Source of the DNA: JANQEU01 sp965242805
Lineage (GTDB): Bacteria > Bacteroidota > Bacteroidia > Cytophagales > Cyclobacteriaceae
Assembly (NCBI GenBank): GCA_965242805.1
Contig: CBDETD010000002.1
Coordinates: forward strand, 496,001 to 560,000
Direction of reading: 5' to 3'
DNA length: 64,000 nt
The translations under genes were made by a program, and so were the position numbers. The notes beneath the pieces were generated by a model that saw nothing but the letters and a program-made list of their open reading frames with translations, had not been told where the DNA came from and did not search any database. Shown here piece after piece: positions 33,290 to 42,422 of the stretch. Position 1 is the first letter of the stretch, and each line of letters starts with the position of its first letter.

Positions 33290-33825
33290 TTTCCTATTTA
33301 ATTCTGATTGTATATACTTCTTTTATTTTCGACTTTCTCATTTGGCCGGTCCGAAGCGAAGCTTCAACCGGCAACCAAATTCAGAAGACAGGATTTTTCA
33401 GATCTGTATTCTTAGTAGGGTCATTCATCGTGAATCTGGGATTTTACTTGTCACCTCTTGCTCTTGTTGTGGTTCACTTTCCTTACAATATTGAATCGGT
33501 TCCCATTTTCATTTTGTCTTTGGTACTCTCAATTGGCGGTAGAATTATGAGTCTGATTGGAAGCCGTCTTTTACACAGATCTCCTTCCAGACTTCATATT
33601 GATTCCGTATTCAGATTGAGTAGAAACCCCATTTCAACAGGAGTTCATATAACATTCCTGGGATTAATCATTCCAATGCTTAACTGGTGGATGGTTGTCC
33701 TCTATTTATATGTGTTGATTGACATGGACCTTAAGATCAAAAAAGAAGAAAAATATACCCTGGAAAAGTTTGGAGATGAGTACGAACACTACCGACAAAG
33801 GGTACCAAGATATATGCTCCTATGA
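33286..33825 (+). CDS. Isoprenylcysteine carboxyl methyltransferase-like membrane protein
   Basis: 179 aa. Four or five transmembrane segments. The C-terminal half has the family's SAM-binding pattern: 'RLSRNPISTG' (the RxPxxxG type) followed by 'EEKYTLEKFGDEYEHYRQRVPRYML'. ICMT/PEMT-like enzymes methylate lipids or membrane-bound carboxyl or amine groups. No prenylated protein is expected in bacteria, so a lipid or small hydrophobic acceptor is more likely. Start ATG overlaps the glycosyltransferase stop by 4 bp, which ties it to this operon. Confidence 0.85.
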   Translation: MISYLILIVYTSFIFDFLIWPVRSEASTGNQIQKTGFFRSVFLVGSFIVNLGFYLSPLALVVVHFPYNIESVPIFILSLVLSIGGRIMSLIGSRLLHRSPSRLHIDSVFRLSRNPISTGVHITFLGLIIPMLNWWMVVLYLYVLIDMDLKIKKEEKYTLEKFGDEYEHYRQRVPRYMLL

Positions 33826-34505
33826 ATCAGGATTCAATAAAAAAATGGTTTGATAATATATACAATGAAAAGGGATTTAAATATTTAAGACCAATTGAGG
33901 CATATAATATTTTTCTATCAATCATGAATCCGGAAAAAGGGAAAAGGGTATTGGATATAGCTTGTGGTCTTGGATTGATGCTAAAGGTGATGGAACGCAC
34001 GGAATTAGACCTGCACGGAATTGATATTTCAGATGTTGCCGTACGGAAAGCCAGGCAATTCTGCCGGAAAGCTAAATTCATCACTGGAAACGCAGAGCAA
34101 TTACCCTATCCTGATGATTACTTTGATTACATCACTCTCCTGGGATCCTTAGAGCGCATGCTCGACAGGGAGGCTGTACTTAGAGAAATCCGCAGGGTTA
34201 CTACCAATGAGGCCAGGATTTGCTTAATGGTAAGGAATTCAGAACATTTTCTTTGGAGATTCTTGCTCAAACCTTTGGACCTTTGGAACAAAGAAGGGCA
34301 TCAGGATGCCCAAAATTTAACCCAATGGAAGACATTATTTGATTCGAATGGATTTGAAGTTTTAAAAGTCCTTCCTGATCACTGGCCATATTTTTGGTTA
34401 ATGAAAATGATTCCATTTATTAAAGTTGATGTATCCAGGGTCATTGAATTTCCATTTTCGATAAAGAATGCATACGAATTCATTTTTATCTTATGCAAGA
34501 AATGA
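33822..34505 (+). CDS. Class I SAM-dependent methyltransferase (UbiE-like)
   Basis: 227 aa. SAM-binding motif I 'VLDIACGLGLMLKVME' (about residues 42-57), motif II 'LHGIDISDVAV', then 'FITGNAEQLPYPDDYFDYITLLGSLERM'. This is a Methyltransf_11-type fold. No signal peptide. Start overlaps the ICMT-like stop (ATGA), so it belongs to the same operon. The acceptor is unknown; it is followed by a second, different methyltransferase. Confidence 0.9.
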   Translation: MNQDSIKKWFDNIYNEKGFKYLRPIEAYNIFLSIMNPEKGKRVLDIACGLGLMLKVMERTELDLHGIDISDVAVRKARQFCRKAKFITGNAEQLPYPDDYFDYITLLGSLERMLDREAVLREIRRVTTNEARICLMVRNSEHFLWRFLLKPLDLWNKEGHQDAQNLTQWKTLFDSNGFEVLKVLPDHWPYFWLMKMIPFIKVDVSRVIEFPFSIKNAYEFIFILCKK

Positions 34506-35290
34506 ATTCTTTTGGAGAGTTATATGATGCACTTGCAACCCATGAATCTTCACGAAATAAGATCCCTTATCCTGTTCATAAGACACTGAACTTTACTGAT
34601 CAGGAGTCAAACCTACTGAATTTCATATGTCAAAAAACATCATTTAGTAATACCGATGTAGTACTTGATGCAGGTAGCGGAAACGGGTACTCTCTTATCA
34701 CATTGACAGAAACATATGGTTTGACCGGATTGGGAATAAGTCTTAGTCATGTTGAGATAAGTCTTGCAAAGCATGCCGCGAGAAAAAAGAATCAGAAGTT
34801 AAAGTTTGTTGTCAAAAGTTTTGATGAGGTTGAGGGTAAGTACTCAAAAATTCTGGCAATAGAGTCTTTGAGACACAGTCCTGATCTTACGAGGACGATT
34901 TCTCACCTGGCTAGCCTTTTGCAACCAGGTGGTGAATTAATAATTGCCGATGATTATGTAATAAAGGAGATGAACAAATTCAAAACACATAAGGACCTGT
35001 GGCAATCCCCTTCCCTCACCTACCTGCATGATGTCATCAGATTATTGAAAAGCCACAACTTAACTGTTAAATCATTTGATCTTTCAAGATACACCGTGAT
35101 CAGATCCAAGTGGTCTTTAAAACTTTGTCTTTTGGTGTCTGAAATATTACGAAGAATTGTGTTTGGAAGACATGTTTTTAGTCTCAATGCATATTCCGGG
35201 GGGTTGATACTTGAAAAGCTTTACCATAAAGGATTAGTAACTTACAATGTAATAATTGCAAAGAAATCAGGAAATGGCAAAGAAATTTGA
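34502..35290 (+). CDS. Class I SAM-dependent methyltransferase
   Basis: 262 aa from the ATG at 34502, which gives the ATGA overlap used throughout this operon (an ATG three codons upstream is possible). Motif I reads VVLDAGSGNGYSLITL, motif II GLGISLSHVEISLAKHA, and later 'GGELIIADDYV'. It resembles cyclopropane/sterol or natural-product methyltransferases in layout, without a recognised subfamily. Cytoplasmic. It shares little with the preceding methyltransferase beyond the fold, so two different methylation steps are likely. Confidence 0.88.
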   Translation: MNSFGELYDALATHESSRNKIPYPVHKTLNFTDQESNLLNFICQKTSFSNTDVVLDAGSGNGYSLITLTETYGLTGLGISLSHVEISLAKHAARKKNQKLKFVVKSFDEVEGKYSKILAIESLRHSPDLTRTISHLASLLQPGGELIIADDYVIKEMNKFKTHKDLWQSPSLTYLHDVIRLLKSHNLTVKSFDLSRYTVIRSKWSLKLCLLVSEILRRIVFGRHVFSLNAYSGGLILEKLYHKGLVTYNVIIAKKSGNGKEI

Positions 35291-35651
35291 TCCACATGAG
35301 TCACGGAAGATCATAGTGCTTCTTAAAATTTATTTTGATAGGGCCAGAATGTATCTGGGATACATCAACTTCTTTATGCTCAATTTGGTTCTGATAAATT
35401 CCTATGATGATGGACAGATAGGTGTTTTGATCTCTGAACTCAAATGGTTGTTTGTACCGATCCTAATTCTATTTTATGTCTTATTGCTTCTGTTAATTGG
35501 TTACCTTGATACGAAACTCGGATTCAGACAAGAAGAGATGAGGAACAATGCAGCAATTAATCCCATAATGCAGCATCTGATAAAGTCTGTTGAGGAAATC
35601 AACAAAAATGTAAAAAAATTGGATCAGAAAGTGATCAATGAGCCTGAGTAG
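35274..35651 (+). CDS. Small membrane protein with coiled-coil tail
   Basis: 125 aa from the ATG at 35274. Two transmembrane segments, about residues 30-45 (YLGYINFFMLNLVLI) and 60-82 (LFVPILILFYVLLLLLIGYL), then a soluble C-terminus with helical heptads (IKSVEEINKNVKKLDQKV). No known family recognised. It overlaps the previous methyltransferase by 17 bp and ends 17 bp inside the 3' end of the convergent sulfotransferase gene. It might anchor or organise the pathway enzymes, but that is a guess. Confidence 0.75.
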   Translation: MAKKFDPHESRKIIVLLKIYFDRARMYLGYINFFMLNLVLINSYDDGQIGVLISELKWLFVPILILFYVLLLLLIGYLDTKLGFRQEEMRNNAAINPIMQHLIKSVEEINKNVKKLDQKVINEPE

Positions 35652-36516
35652 GATATTGTGGATCTAATTCGATTGATGCAAGCTTTTCCAACTCAGAATT
35701 TGATCTTCCATAAAATTCTTTAATTAATGATTCTCTGGAAGAATTAATGTAGGATTTGGATTGATTGAAAAAGGGGATTTTCTGCAACAATCGAAAGAAA
35801 AAAGAGGTGGAGATTTTGTTAGAAATGAGATTCGAAGGCCTGAATGTGTTGCACGTGAAATGGTTGAGAATTCTCAGAATATTAGTTTTCGTCAAGGACA
35901 GGGATGTATTCACGGGATTTTGAAATTGAACTTCTCTTTCCTCCAATCCGATAAAATCCAAAATACTTTTAAGGAAACCTAGGGAATACAAGTGCTCGTA
36001 CTGCAAAATGAGTACATTCTTGTGGCCAAATAATTTCGAATAAATACTCCAAAGAAGACTGTAATCGAAATATTCCACGTAAAAATATTTTCGTTTATCT
36101 TTTTCGAATGAGATATAATCATCAAACTTTAACACCCCGCCACTTTTAATGTATTGTCGATAAGCTGATTCCAATTCAGCATACTGATTTCTAATGGATA
36201 TGATCACCCTTTGAAAACCAACTTCTTTCAGCCTTCTCGCTATCTGTGATCTGTTTACGAATGCTGACTGATGATGAAGTCCTGTCAACATTTCACACGA
36301 AAAAAGTACGTTATCATGGATATTCCAGATTTCGCCAAATTTCTGGCACATCTGTTGTACATCGAACATTGAATCGTCAAAATCCATCAGCTCTCGAAAA
36401 TATTGAGAAGAGGAAGCCTTGTCAAAATACTTCAAATCACCTTTAAACTGAGGGAAAATAACTTCTTGCAGATAAGTGGTTGCAGTTTTGGGTAGACCAA
36501 TATGTACAGTTCTCAT
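35635..36516 (-). CDS. Sulfotransferase-like protein
   Basis: 293 aa from the ATG at 36516, which places the PAPS-binding loop 'VHIGLPKTATTYLQ' directly at the N-terminus (a TTG nine codons earlier is unlikely). 'VIISIRNQYAELESAYRQYI' matches the 3'-phosphate-binding region of the family, and a later 'VLILQYEHL' is typical. It would move sulfate from PAPS to a hydroxyl of a sugar, lipid or small molecule. Substrate unknown. It is convergent with the methyltransferase operon and is followed leftward on the other side by the CDP-alcohol and sulfatase genes, a group that hints at envelope decoration. Confidence 0.82.
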   Translation of the reverse strand: MRTVHIGLPKTATTYLQEVIFPQFKGDLKYFDKASSSQYFRELMDFDDSMFDVQQMCQKFGEIWNIHDNVLFSCEMLTGLHHQSAFVNRSQIARRLKEVGFQRVIISIRNQYAELESAYRQYIKSGGVLKFDDYISFEKDKRKYFYVEYFDYSLLWSIYSKLFGHKNVLILQYEHLYSLGFLKSILDFIGLEEREVQFQNPVNTSLSLTKTNILRILNHFTCNTFRPSNLISNKISTSFFFRLLQKIPFFNQSKSYINSSRESLIKEFYGRSNSELEKLASIELDPQYPTQAH

Positions 36517-36669
36517 AGCTCTCTCGCGCTTTAGGACGAGCAATAGGAAATGAATGAATAATTAATCTTCACAATTAAACCTTTGTCCAAGAAACTTTAG
36601 TCACCATAGGTATTTGCGATAAACATAGAAGAAAATCAGGATAAAACATGATGTAGAAAATAATGATCT

Positions 36670-37365
36670 CTATTGGCCTTCCGTATTTACAAGTGCTGAA
36701 ATAATTGATAGAAGGAAGGACACAGCGATCAATAGTGATGAAAAAATACAAATAGTTTTGAAATATATTTCATTGAGCACAAAAGGAGTCAAAAGACTTA
36801 GAAAAAAGAATACGGCAATTGACGCTCTAACAAATTTTGGAGGATAGTTACCTGCGGAAATTCTGAGTATCCTGATAAGGATCTCAAATACATACCTCAT
36901 ACTCCCAGGGATCAATATCCAATATCCAAGACTCCCCTCATAAAAATGTAGGTAGCTCAACAAAAACACAAGCAATGCATCCACCTCCATGTCAAGGTGG
37001 AGACCGATCTCTGTAGCTTGATTAAATCTTCGTGCAAGGTATCCGTCTAATCCGTCGAGAACAATAACGGTTAGGAAACCTATAAATAATTGAAAATCAG
37101 AGAAATGGATGTTGAACGAAATTAAAAACAACAGAATGATCAATCTGATCAATGTAACAATGTTGGCGTATCCGATCTTTAAAGGCAGCCCCGACGATGA
37201 ACGGAATGTATGAATAGTTAGAGAAATAAACGAAATGAGTGGACCTATTATAATTATCCAGTATTTACCTAAAATGAAAGCAAGTGTCATCCCGAACAAT
37301 GAGTATAAGGAGTTCCTGAAGGACCATTTTCTAATATAGATTTGGAAAAATGATACCGAACCCAT
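36670..37365 (-). CDS. CDP-alcohol phosphatidyltransferase
   Basis: 231 aa membrane enzyme that links a CDP-activated lipid or alcohol to an acceptor hydroxyl. The diagnostic motif is complete: D-x2-D-G-x2-A-R-x8-G-x3-D-x3-D is read in 'DGLDGYLARRF…GLHLDMEVD'. Six or so transmembrane segments flank it. The acceptor cannot be read from the sequence; phosphatidylglycerophosphate, phosphatidylserine or inositol-type products are all possible. The ATG at 37365 lies 8 bp past the stop of the upstream sulfatase-like gene, so these two are probably cotranscribed. Confidence 0.92.
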   Translation of the reverse strand: MGSVSFFQIYIRKWSFRNSLYSLFGMTLAFILGKYWIIIIGPLISFISLTIHTFRSSSGLPLKIGYANIVTLIRLIILLFLISFNIHFSDFQLFIGFLTVIVLDGLDGYLARRFNQATEIGLHLDMEVDALLVFLLSYLHFYEGSLGYWILIPGSMRYVFEILIRILRISAGNYPPKFVRASIAVFFFLSLLTPFVLNEIYFKTICIFSSLLIAVSFLLSIISALVNTEGQ

Positions 37366-37373
37366 TGATAGAT

Positions 37374-39074
37374 TTATAAGATCAGTCCCTCTCGTTCATA
37401 TACAATATTGATATTCTCAGAAGAGAAGTTTTTGACCCATTCTCGCAGCAATATTGAGTATATCGCCTCATGCCTTATTTTTTCATCTTCATTAAGACCA
37501 CTATTAAATCCGTATTCCTTAAATCCATCAACGAAATCCTTGTTACCGGAAATTACATGGACAGGTGTTAAGTAACCATCCATCTCGATGTTGGAAATAA
37601 TTGGTGGCTGGTGATCACCAAGTACAATTGCAATATCCTTTTTCGATACACACCTATTAAAAAAATCACTTAAGTATTGGAATTGATATGAAATTGCCTT
37701 GAAATAATCCTCAGAATTTGGCCTTTTAAAAAAATTATGATTTTGAGTTGTTGGTTTTTGAGTATTTAGTTTCCTCCAGTCTGCTTCAAAATCCGGGTAG
37801 TTAAAGGGTGTGTGGGAGTTCATCGTCACATAGAAGAAGACGTAAGGAAAGTTTTTCTGTCGCCTGATCTCCTTAGATGACCAATTGATGGTGTACTGAT
37901 CAGGTGGACATTGACTAAATCCATATAATGGACCTTCGTAATCAATATGATGGTTCAATATCCACTCATCCAACCCATATAATTCCTTTAAGTTATGGTA
38001 AGGTACATTTACTCCAGCGATAGGCTTGATTGGATTTATGTAATATGTTGTGTAGCCGTTTTTTTTGAACACCCTAAAAAGACTATTCGCCTGTCTAAAG
38101 TCTTTGTCATTTAAATAGTTCTCAAATAATGTATTGCTACTGATCTTACTACCGAGGAGTACAGACCCAAACGACAACCAGGATTGTCCGGAAACGATTG
38201 GTGAGTCGCTGTAGTTTGAACCAACTGAAAAGCCTTCCCTCTCTAAACTATCGCTAAACTCATTGAAAACTGAAATTGAGTCACTTCCAAAACGGTTATA
38301 GAATGCACTTCCATACGATTCCATAAAAATGAGATACAGGTTTGGTTTTGTATGCAGTTTCAGATCATCTATTTGCCTTTTCTTCTTGTATTTGAAACCT
38401 AATTCTTTCTTCGAAAGCTTATAGAAATAATAGGTCCGTTTCAGGTTCCGAAAGATCTCAACACTGATGAAATGAAACCTGGAATTCAAGTCTGATGGAT
38501 ATCGACTGTATAGTCCATGTCGCGAAATTTTCATCAGTATCAAAAAAATATATGCAGATGTTATTACATAAAAAGTAGAGCCAGGTGGCTCATTATTCAA
38601 AGAAAGTATGTACTCCAGCAGTAGGAATACAATCATCAACAGGGAAACGGTGAATAACATAAACAAAATGACTTTCTTTTTATTTTCGCTCCAGATGATG
38701 AAAAAACCTGTTTTTAGCGCAGGAATATCAGAGAACAGGTTGGGTTCTGTCAAGTAGATCTTTCGGAAAACTATCTGATAATAATTAAAAATCAGGGATA
38801 CAGAGAAAATAAGGAAGATCAGGGGAGTTATGTAATTATGTTGAATAAGCTGGCTAATTATCAAGAGAACTGTTAGCTCATTCACAAATCTAAATGGGTC
38901 TGGGTTTGTGCTTGTCAGAATACCCAACCTTCTAATATTTATGTAATCTCTCCAAAATGGAAAGAATGAACTTTCCTTTCTATGGATCACATAGTTGGGT
39001 AAATAGATAATACCATTGAGAATTAAAACGAAACTCCAGAAAAGTAGATCTTCTGCCCTTACCACTGCATTCAA
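37374..39074 (-). CDS. Membrane-bound sulfatase/LTA-synthase-like phosphotransferase
   Basis: 566 aa. Four or five transmembrane segments in the first ~190 residues, then an extracytoplasmic alkaline-phosphatase-fold domain. Motifs: 'NLYLIFMESYGSAF' (first metal-binding region), 'SPIVSGQSWLS' where the nucleophile should lie (Ser/Thr), 'MNSHTPF' and 'VLGDHQPP' (second metal site). This is the family of LtaS, OpgB and EptA-like enzymes that move polar head groups or hydrolyse sulfate esters outside the membrane. Start is TTG at 39074 (GTG at 39065 also possible); no ATG is available. The CDP-alcohol gene follows 8 bp downstream. Confidence 0.85.
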   Translation of the reverse strand: MNAVVRAEDLLFWSFVLILNGIIYLPNYVIHRKESSFFPFWRDYINIRRLGILTSTNPDPFRFVNELTVLLIISQLIQHNYITPLIFLIFSVSLIFNYYQIVFRKIYLTEPNLFSDIPALKTGFFIIWSENKKKVILFMLFTVSLLMIVFLLLEYILSLNNEPPGSTFYVITSAYIFLILMKISRHGLYSRYPSDLNSRFHFISVEIFRNLKRTYYFYKLSKKELGFKYKKKRQIDDLKLHTKPNLYLIFMESYGSAFYNRFGSDSISVFNEFSDSLEREGFSVGSNYSDSPIVSGQSWLSFGSVLLGSKISSNTLFENYLNDKDFRQANSLFRVFKKNGYTTYYINPIKPIAGVNVPYHNLKELYGLDEWILNHHIDYEGPLYGFSQCPPDQYTINWSSKEIRRQKNFPYVFFYVTMNSHTPFNYPDFEADWRKLNTQKPTTQNHNFFKRPNSEDYFKAISYQFQYLSDFFNRCVSKKDIAIVLGDHQPPIISNIEMDGYLTPVHVISGNKDFVDGFKEYGFNSGLNEDEKIRHEAIYSILLREWVKNFSSENINIVYEREGLIL

Positions 39075-39092
39075 TTGAATCCTATAGTTTGT

Positions 39093-39731
39093 TTAACCAT
39101 CAATTCTTATTTCTTCCTTAGTTCGAACTATCTGCTGGCGATGCCTCTTTGTATGAGCTACACTAACTAACAGGAGTTGATGCAGATCTCTGAATTCAGA
39201 GGGCCCTCTCCCGCTTTTTGTATAGTAACTTCTAAGATTCTTATCAGTATTAACTACAAATGATATCATTTTGTGTCTGAACTCATGATAATGCTTAACC
39301 GCATCGTCTTTGTTAGCCCATCTGCCTTTTGGTTGCAAATACCATGGTGATATGCCTTTATTGTCATCAGTAACTTCAGAATAACGCAAAATATCCTCAT
39401 CCTTTGCGAACATGTTATCAGGTAGCTCATCAAATTCAGGAAGTGACGTTAACACTAGCAGTTCTCGGTAAAACAACTCCTCATGAACAATAAGATGTTC
39501 TACAATCTCATTTATTGACCATTTACCAGGATCAGGTTTCAATTGCCAATTTTCATCATTAATGCTTTCCAGTTCAGTAAGGATCATCATGAAAGAGCTA
39601 TCCAACATTTCTGCAAGGAGAACCCTGTCTTCTTCGGTCCATATCCTTTTAATGCTTTCTTTCCCAGTCTGATTCCTGCATGATGCCACCAAAATCAAAC
39701 CAATAGCCAAATAAGTTATCCTCAGAAACAT
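39093..39731 (-). CDS. DinB-like (DfsB family) lipoprotein
   Basis: 212 aa. Lipoprotein signal ends in 'VASC'. The body is a DinB_2/DfsB four-helix bundle: 'PDPGKWSINEIVEHLIVHEE' with a metal-binding His, then 'HTKRHRQQI' with the remaining His pair. Cytoplasmic family members are thiol transferases or metal-dependent hydrolases; this exported version is common in Bacteroidota and uncharacterised. Note that DinB here is the stress protein family, not DNA polymerase IV. The downstream sulfatase gene begins 18 bp after its stop. Confidence 0.85.
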   Translation of the reverse strand: MFLRITYLAIGLILVASCRNQTGKESIKRIWTEEDRVLLAEMLDSSFMMILTELESINDENWQLKPDPGKWSINEIVEHLIVHEELFYRELLVLTSLPEFDELPDNMFAKDEDILRYSEVTDDNKGISPWYLQPKGRWANKDDAVKHYHEFRHKMISFVVNTDKNLRSYYTKSGRGPSEFRDLHQLLLVSVAHTKRHRQQIVRTKEEIRIDG

Positions 39732-39868
39732 GTTCGTAAAATGGTTGTTAATAAAGCTATATAATTGAGGCTAAAGGATAAACTTTACCAATAGTCTTCG
39801 TATAATTATACCGTTAATTCCTGAATGATAGAGATTAATGATGGTATAGTATTTGGTAAAACAGAATT

Positions 39869-40684
39869 ATGCTACAAAATTTAAAGCGGTTATCATTCAT
39901 TTTTCTGGGTACATTATTTGCCCTTGATGGACTCTCCATCGATCCGGATAAAGATTCTCTCAATTATCCCTTTAATATCGGTGAAGAACTAAAATTCCGT
40001 GTTAAATATGGCTGGTTCACTATTGGTAAGGCCACAGTGACAATCCCTTCAGAAACCATCTATGAGGATATTCCTTCCTACAAGGTCAATGTCGTAGGAC
40101 AAACGGCCGGAATGTTGGGCTTCTTTAATAATACCGTTGATGTTTTTGACGCCACGATCAGCAAAAGTGAGCTCAAACCATTCTTTGCTTCTCAAAACTT
40201 CCAGGAGGGAAAGAAAAGGGATGTCCAGACCAATTACTTTGATTATGAAGTCGGAAAAGTAAAGGTTCAGAAAACAAATTATGAGAAAAACATTACCTAT
40301 GAACCAAAGTATTACGATCTGGATCACGAAGCATATGATATGCTTAGCTCCTATCTTTTTCTTCGCAGTATAGATTTCTCTTCTTTAAGACCTGCTGATT
40401 CTGTGATGATCAAAGTCTTTTTCGGAAAGAAGCACTACGACTTCGGAATCGAATACGGGGGGTCTGAATATATTAAGTCAAGTATTGGTAAGGTGAAAGC
40501 CCATAAATTCTACATTCTGTTCCCAGTTAGTTCGACATTCCCTGAAGAAAAATCGGTGATCGTATGGACCACCACAGGAGATAATCAGCTTCCACTTAGG
40601 ATAAGAGCCCAGTTGAAATTTGGAAAAGTAATTTGTGATCTTGTGGATTATTCAAACTTGAAGGCAACAATCAAAAGGCAATAG
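39869..40684 (+). CDS. DUF3108-family exported protein
   Basis: 271 aa. A signal peptide or membrane anchor (…LSFIFLGTLFALDGLSI) precedes a DUF3108-like domain: 'NIGEELKFRVKYGWFTIGKATV', 'GMLGFFNNTVDVFDATIS', 'YDMLSSYLFLRSIDF', then a final 'VIVWTTTGDNQLPLRIRAQLKFGKV'. The family is periplasmic and uncharacterised. Its neighbours give no clear clue; it faces away from the lipoprotein gene and 111 bp later the ABC exporter gene begins. Confidence 0.85.
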   Translation: MLQNLKRLSFIFLGTLFALDGLSIDPDKDSLNYPFNIGEELKFRVKYGWFTIGKATVTIPSETIYEDIPSYKVNVVGQTAGMLGFFNNTVDVFDATISKSELKPFFASQNFQEGKKRDVQTNYFDYEVGKVKVQKTNYEKNITYEPKYYDLDHEAYDMLSSYLFLRSIDFSSLRPADSVMIKVFFGKKHYDFGIEYGGSEYIKSSIGKVKAHKFYILFPVSSTFPEEKSVIVWTTTGDNQLPLRIRAQLKFGKVICDLVDYSNLKATIKRQ

Positions 40685-40795
40685 ACCATCCAGCTCTTTA
40701 TCATTTACTGTGCGGATTTCATTAACATTGCAACCGAAATTAATCCCTTGACTTTGAGGGTTTCACAAATGCATTATGCCTTGCATGCATAGTCT

Positions 40796-42421
40796 ATGAA
40801 AGTAATTCTTTTACTTATAAGAAAATCTGTTGCGAATTTTTCCGTGGCAGTGGTCGCAAGCCTTATCTCAGGGACAGCATACGCATTGGTAATTAAAGCA
40901 ATTCATGAGGCGATAAATTCTATTGAGCCATTGGGATTGTCGTTTTTGTATGAAATCGTTGGTCTAATTATTTTATCCTCCGTCGCCGCAATGATATCAA
41001 GCTATCGGCTTGCTCGTCTTTCCGAACGGACAGCTCATGAATTACGACTTGAACTTTCAGAGAAATTGTTGAAAGCTGATTTCGAAGGGGTTGAGAAGAA
41101 ATCTGTAAAGATCATACCTGTATTGACACAAGACATTCGGGTTATTGGTGATTTTATTCAGAAGATGCCGGAACTTCTTACCGCAATAGCCAAGGCACTG
41201 GGGTGTGTTGTTTACATGGCATGGCTGTCGTGGCAACTCACCATATTTACGGTTTTGTCATTCGTGATCATCTTCCTTGCGGTAATGGTCATCCTGCCAA
41301 CGGTAAGACGCCATGAAACAGCCTTTAGGGCATTGAGGAATGTGGTTTTTGAGCATTTAAGAGGATTGGTCAATGGGATTAAAGAACTTACCCTCAACAG
41401 GAATCATCAATCTATATATGTAAATCAGGTCCTTGGACCTTCAAGTTTGCAGCAGAGTCAGCATCAAATATGGATCAATGTGCTGAATACATTATCAACC
41501 AAGATAGGTGAGATAATTTTCATTGTAATGGTTGCAGCGCTTTTGGTGTTCCTGACAAATACAAATTACTTAAGCACTGACTTCTTTGTTGAATACTTGA
41601 CCCTCCTCCTATTTGTACTCCCTTCACTGATAATCGTGGTTACTTTCTTCAGGAATCTGAAAAAAGTAGAAGCATCACTGGAACAGATTGATGCCCTTGG
41701 GGTGGAATTCAAGGAAGATCAGATGTTGGAAGAAGAAATAAAAGTTTTAGATCGATCCAAAAGTCTCATTTACCTGGATGATGTCACCTACGATTATTTT
41801 GATCACAAAGAAAGAAGTTTCTCCCTGGGGCCCATCAATATGTCTGTTCAGGAAGGAGAATTGCTATTCATTATCGGTGGCAATGGAAGCGGCAAGACGT
41901 CATTGGCAAAGCTCATAACCGGGCTTTACATCCCTTCTTCAGGGAGTATTTATTATCGAGGAACTAAGGTCGATAATAAAAACCTTCAAGATTACAGAGA
42001 TAAGTATTCAGCTCTTTTTGCGGATTCATATGTTTTCCCGAATCTCAAATATCTTGATGATAATACGCTGAATAACAAAGCTCCTCAAATTATTGAGGAA
42101 CTGAACATTGCCGACAAGGTAAGTATCAAGGATCATCGATTATCTCAGACAAACCTTTCGATGGGCCAACAAGGGAGATTATCGATGTTAAGGGTTTTGC
42201 TTGAAGACAAAGAGATATACTTGTTCGATGAATGGGCTGCTAACCAGGATCCTTTCTTTAAGAACAAGTTTTATCGTGAGATCCTTCCCCAACTGAAAGA
42301 TCAAGGTAAAACGGTGATAGCTATTACCCACAACGAAAACTACTTCGACGCGGCAGATAGGGTGATCAAGCTAGACTATGGGGTGATCAAAGAATTTGAA
42401 GGGGAGATTTTCAGCAAGTAA
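40796..42421 (+). CDS. Cyclic-peptide-type ABC exporter (SyrD/PvdE-like, fused TMD-NBD)
   Basis: 541 aa with an N-terminal six-helix transmembrane domain and a C-terminal ATPase. Walker A is 'GGNGSGKTSLAK', signature 'NLSMGQQGR', Walker B 'IYLFDEWAANQDP' and the switch His in 'VIAITHNENYF'. The DEWAA-Q-DP form is typical of the SyrD/PvdE family, which exports peptide siderophores or cyclic peptides. No peptide synthase gene is in the window. The gene ends 1 bp before the end of the convergent lipid operon, so an indirect link with it cannot be inferred from order alone. Confidence 0.9.
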   Translation: MKVILLLIRKSVANFSVAVVASLISGTAYALVIKAIHEAINSIEPLGLSFLYEIVGLIILSSVAAMISSYRLARLSERTAHELRLELSEKLLKADFEGVEKKSVKIIPVLTQDIRVIGDFIQKMPELLTAIAKALGCVVYMAWLSWQLTIFTVLSFVIIFLAVMVILPTVRRHETAFRALRNVVFEHLRGLVNGIKELTLNRNHQSIYVNQVLGPSSLQQSQHQIWINVLNTLSTKIGEIIFIVMVAALLVFLTNTNYLSTDFFVEYLTLLLFVLPSLIIVVTFFRNLKKVEASLEQIDALGVEFKEDQMLEEEIKVLDRSKSLIYLDDVTYDYFDHKERSFSLGPINMSVQEGELLFIIGGNGSGKTSLAKLITGLYIPSSGSIYYRGTKVDNKNLQDYRDKYSALFADSYVFPNLKYLDDNTLNNKAPQIIEELNIADKVSIKDHRLSQTNLSMGQQGRLSMLRVLLEDKEIYLFDEWAANQDPFFKNKFYREILPQLKDQGKTVIAITHNENYFDAADRVIKLDYGVIKEFEGEIFSK

Positions 42422-42422
42422 C

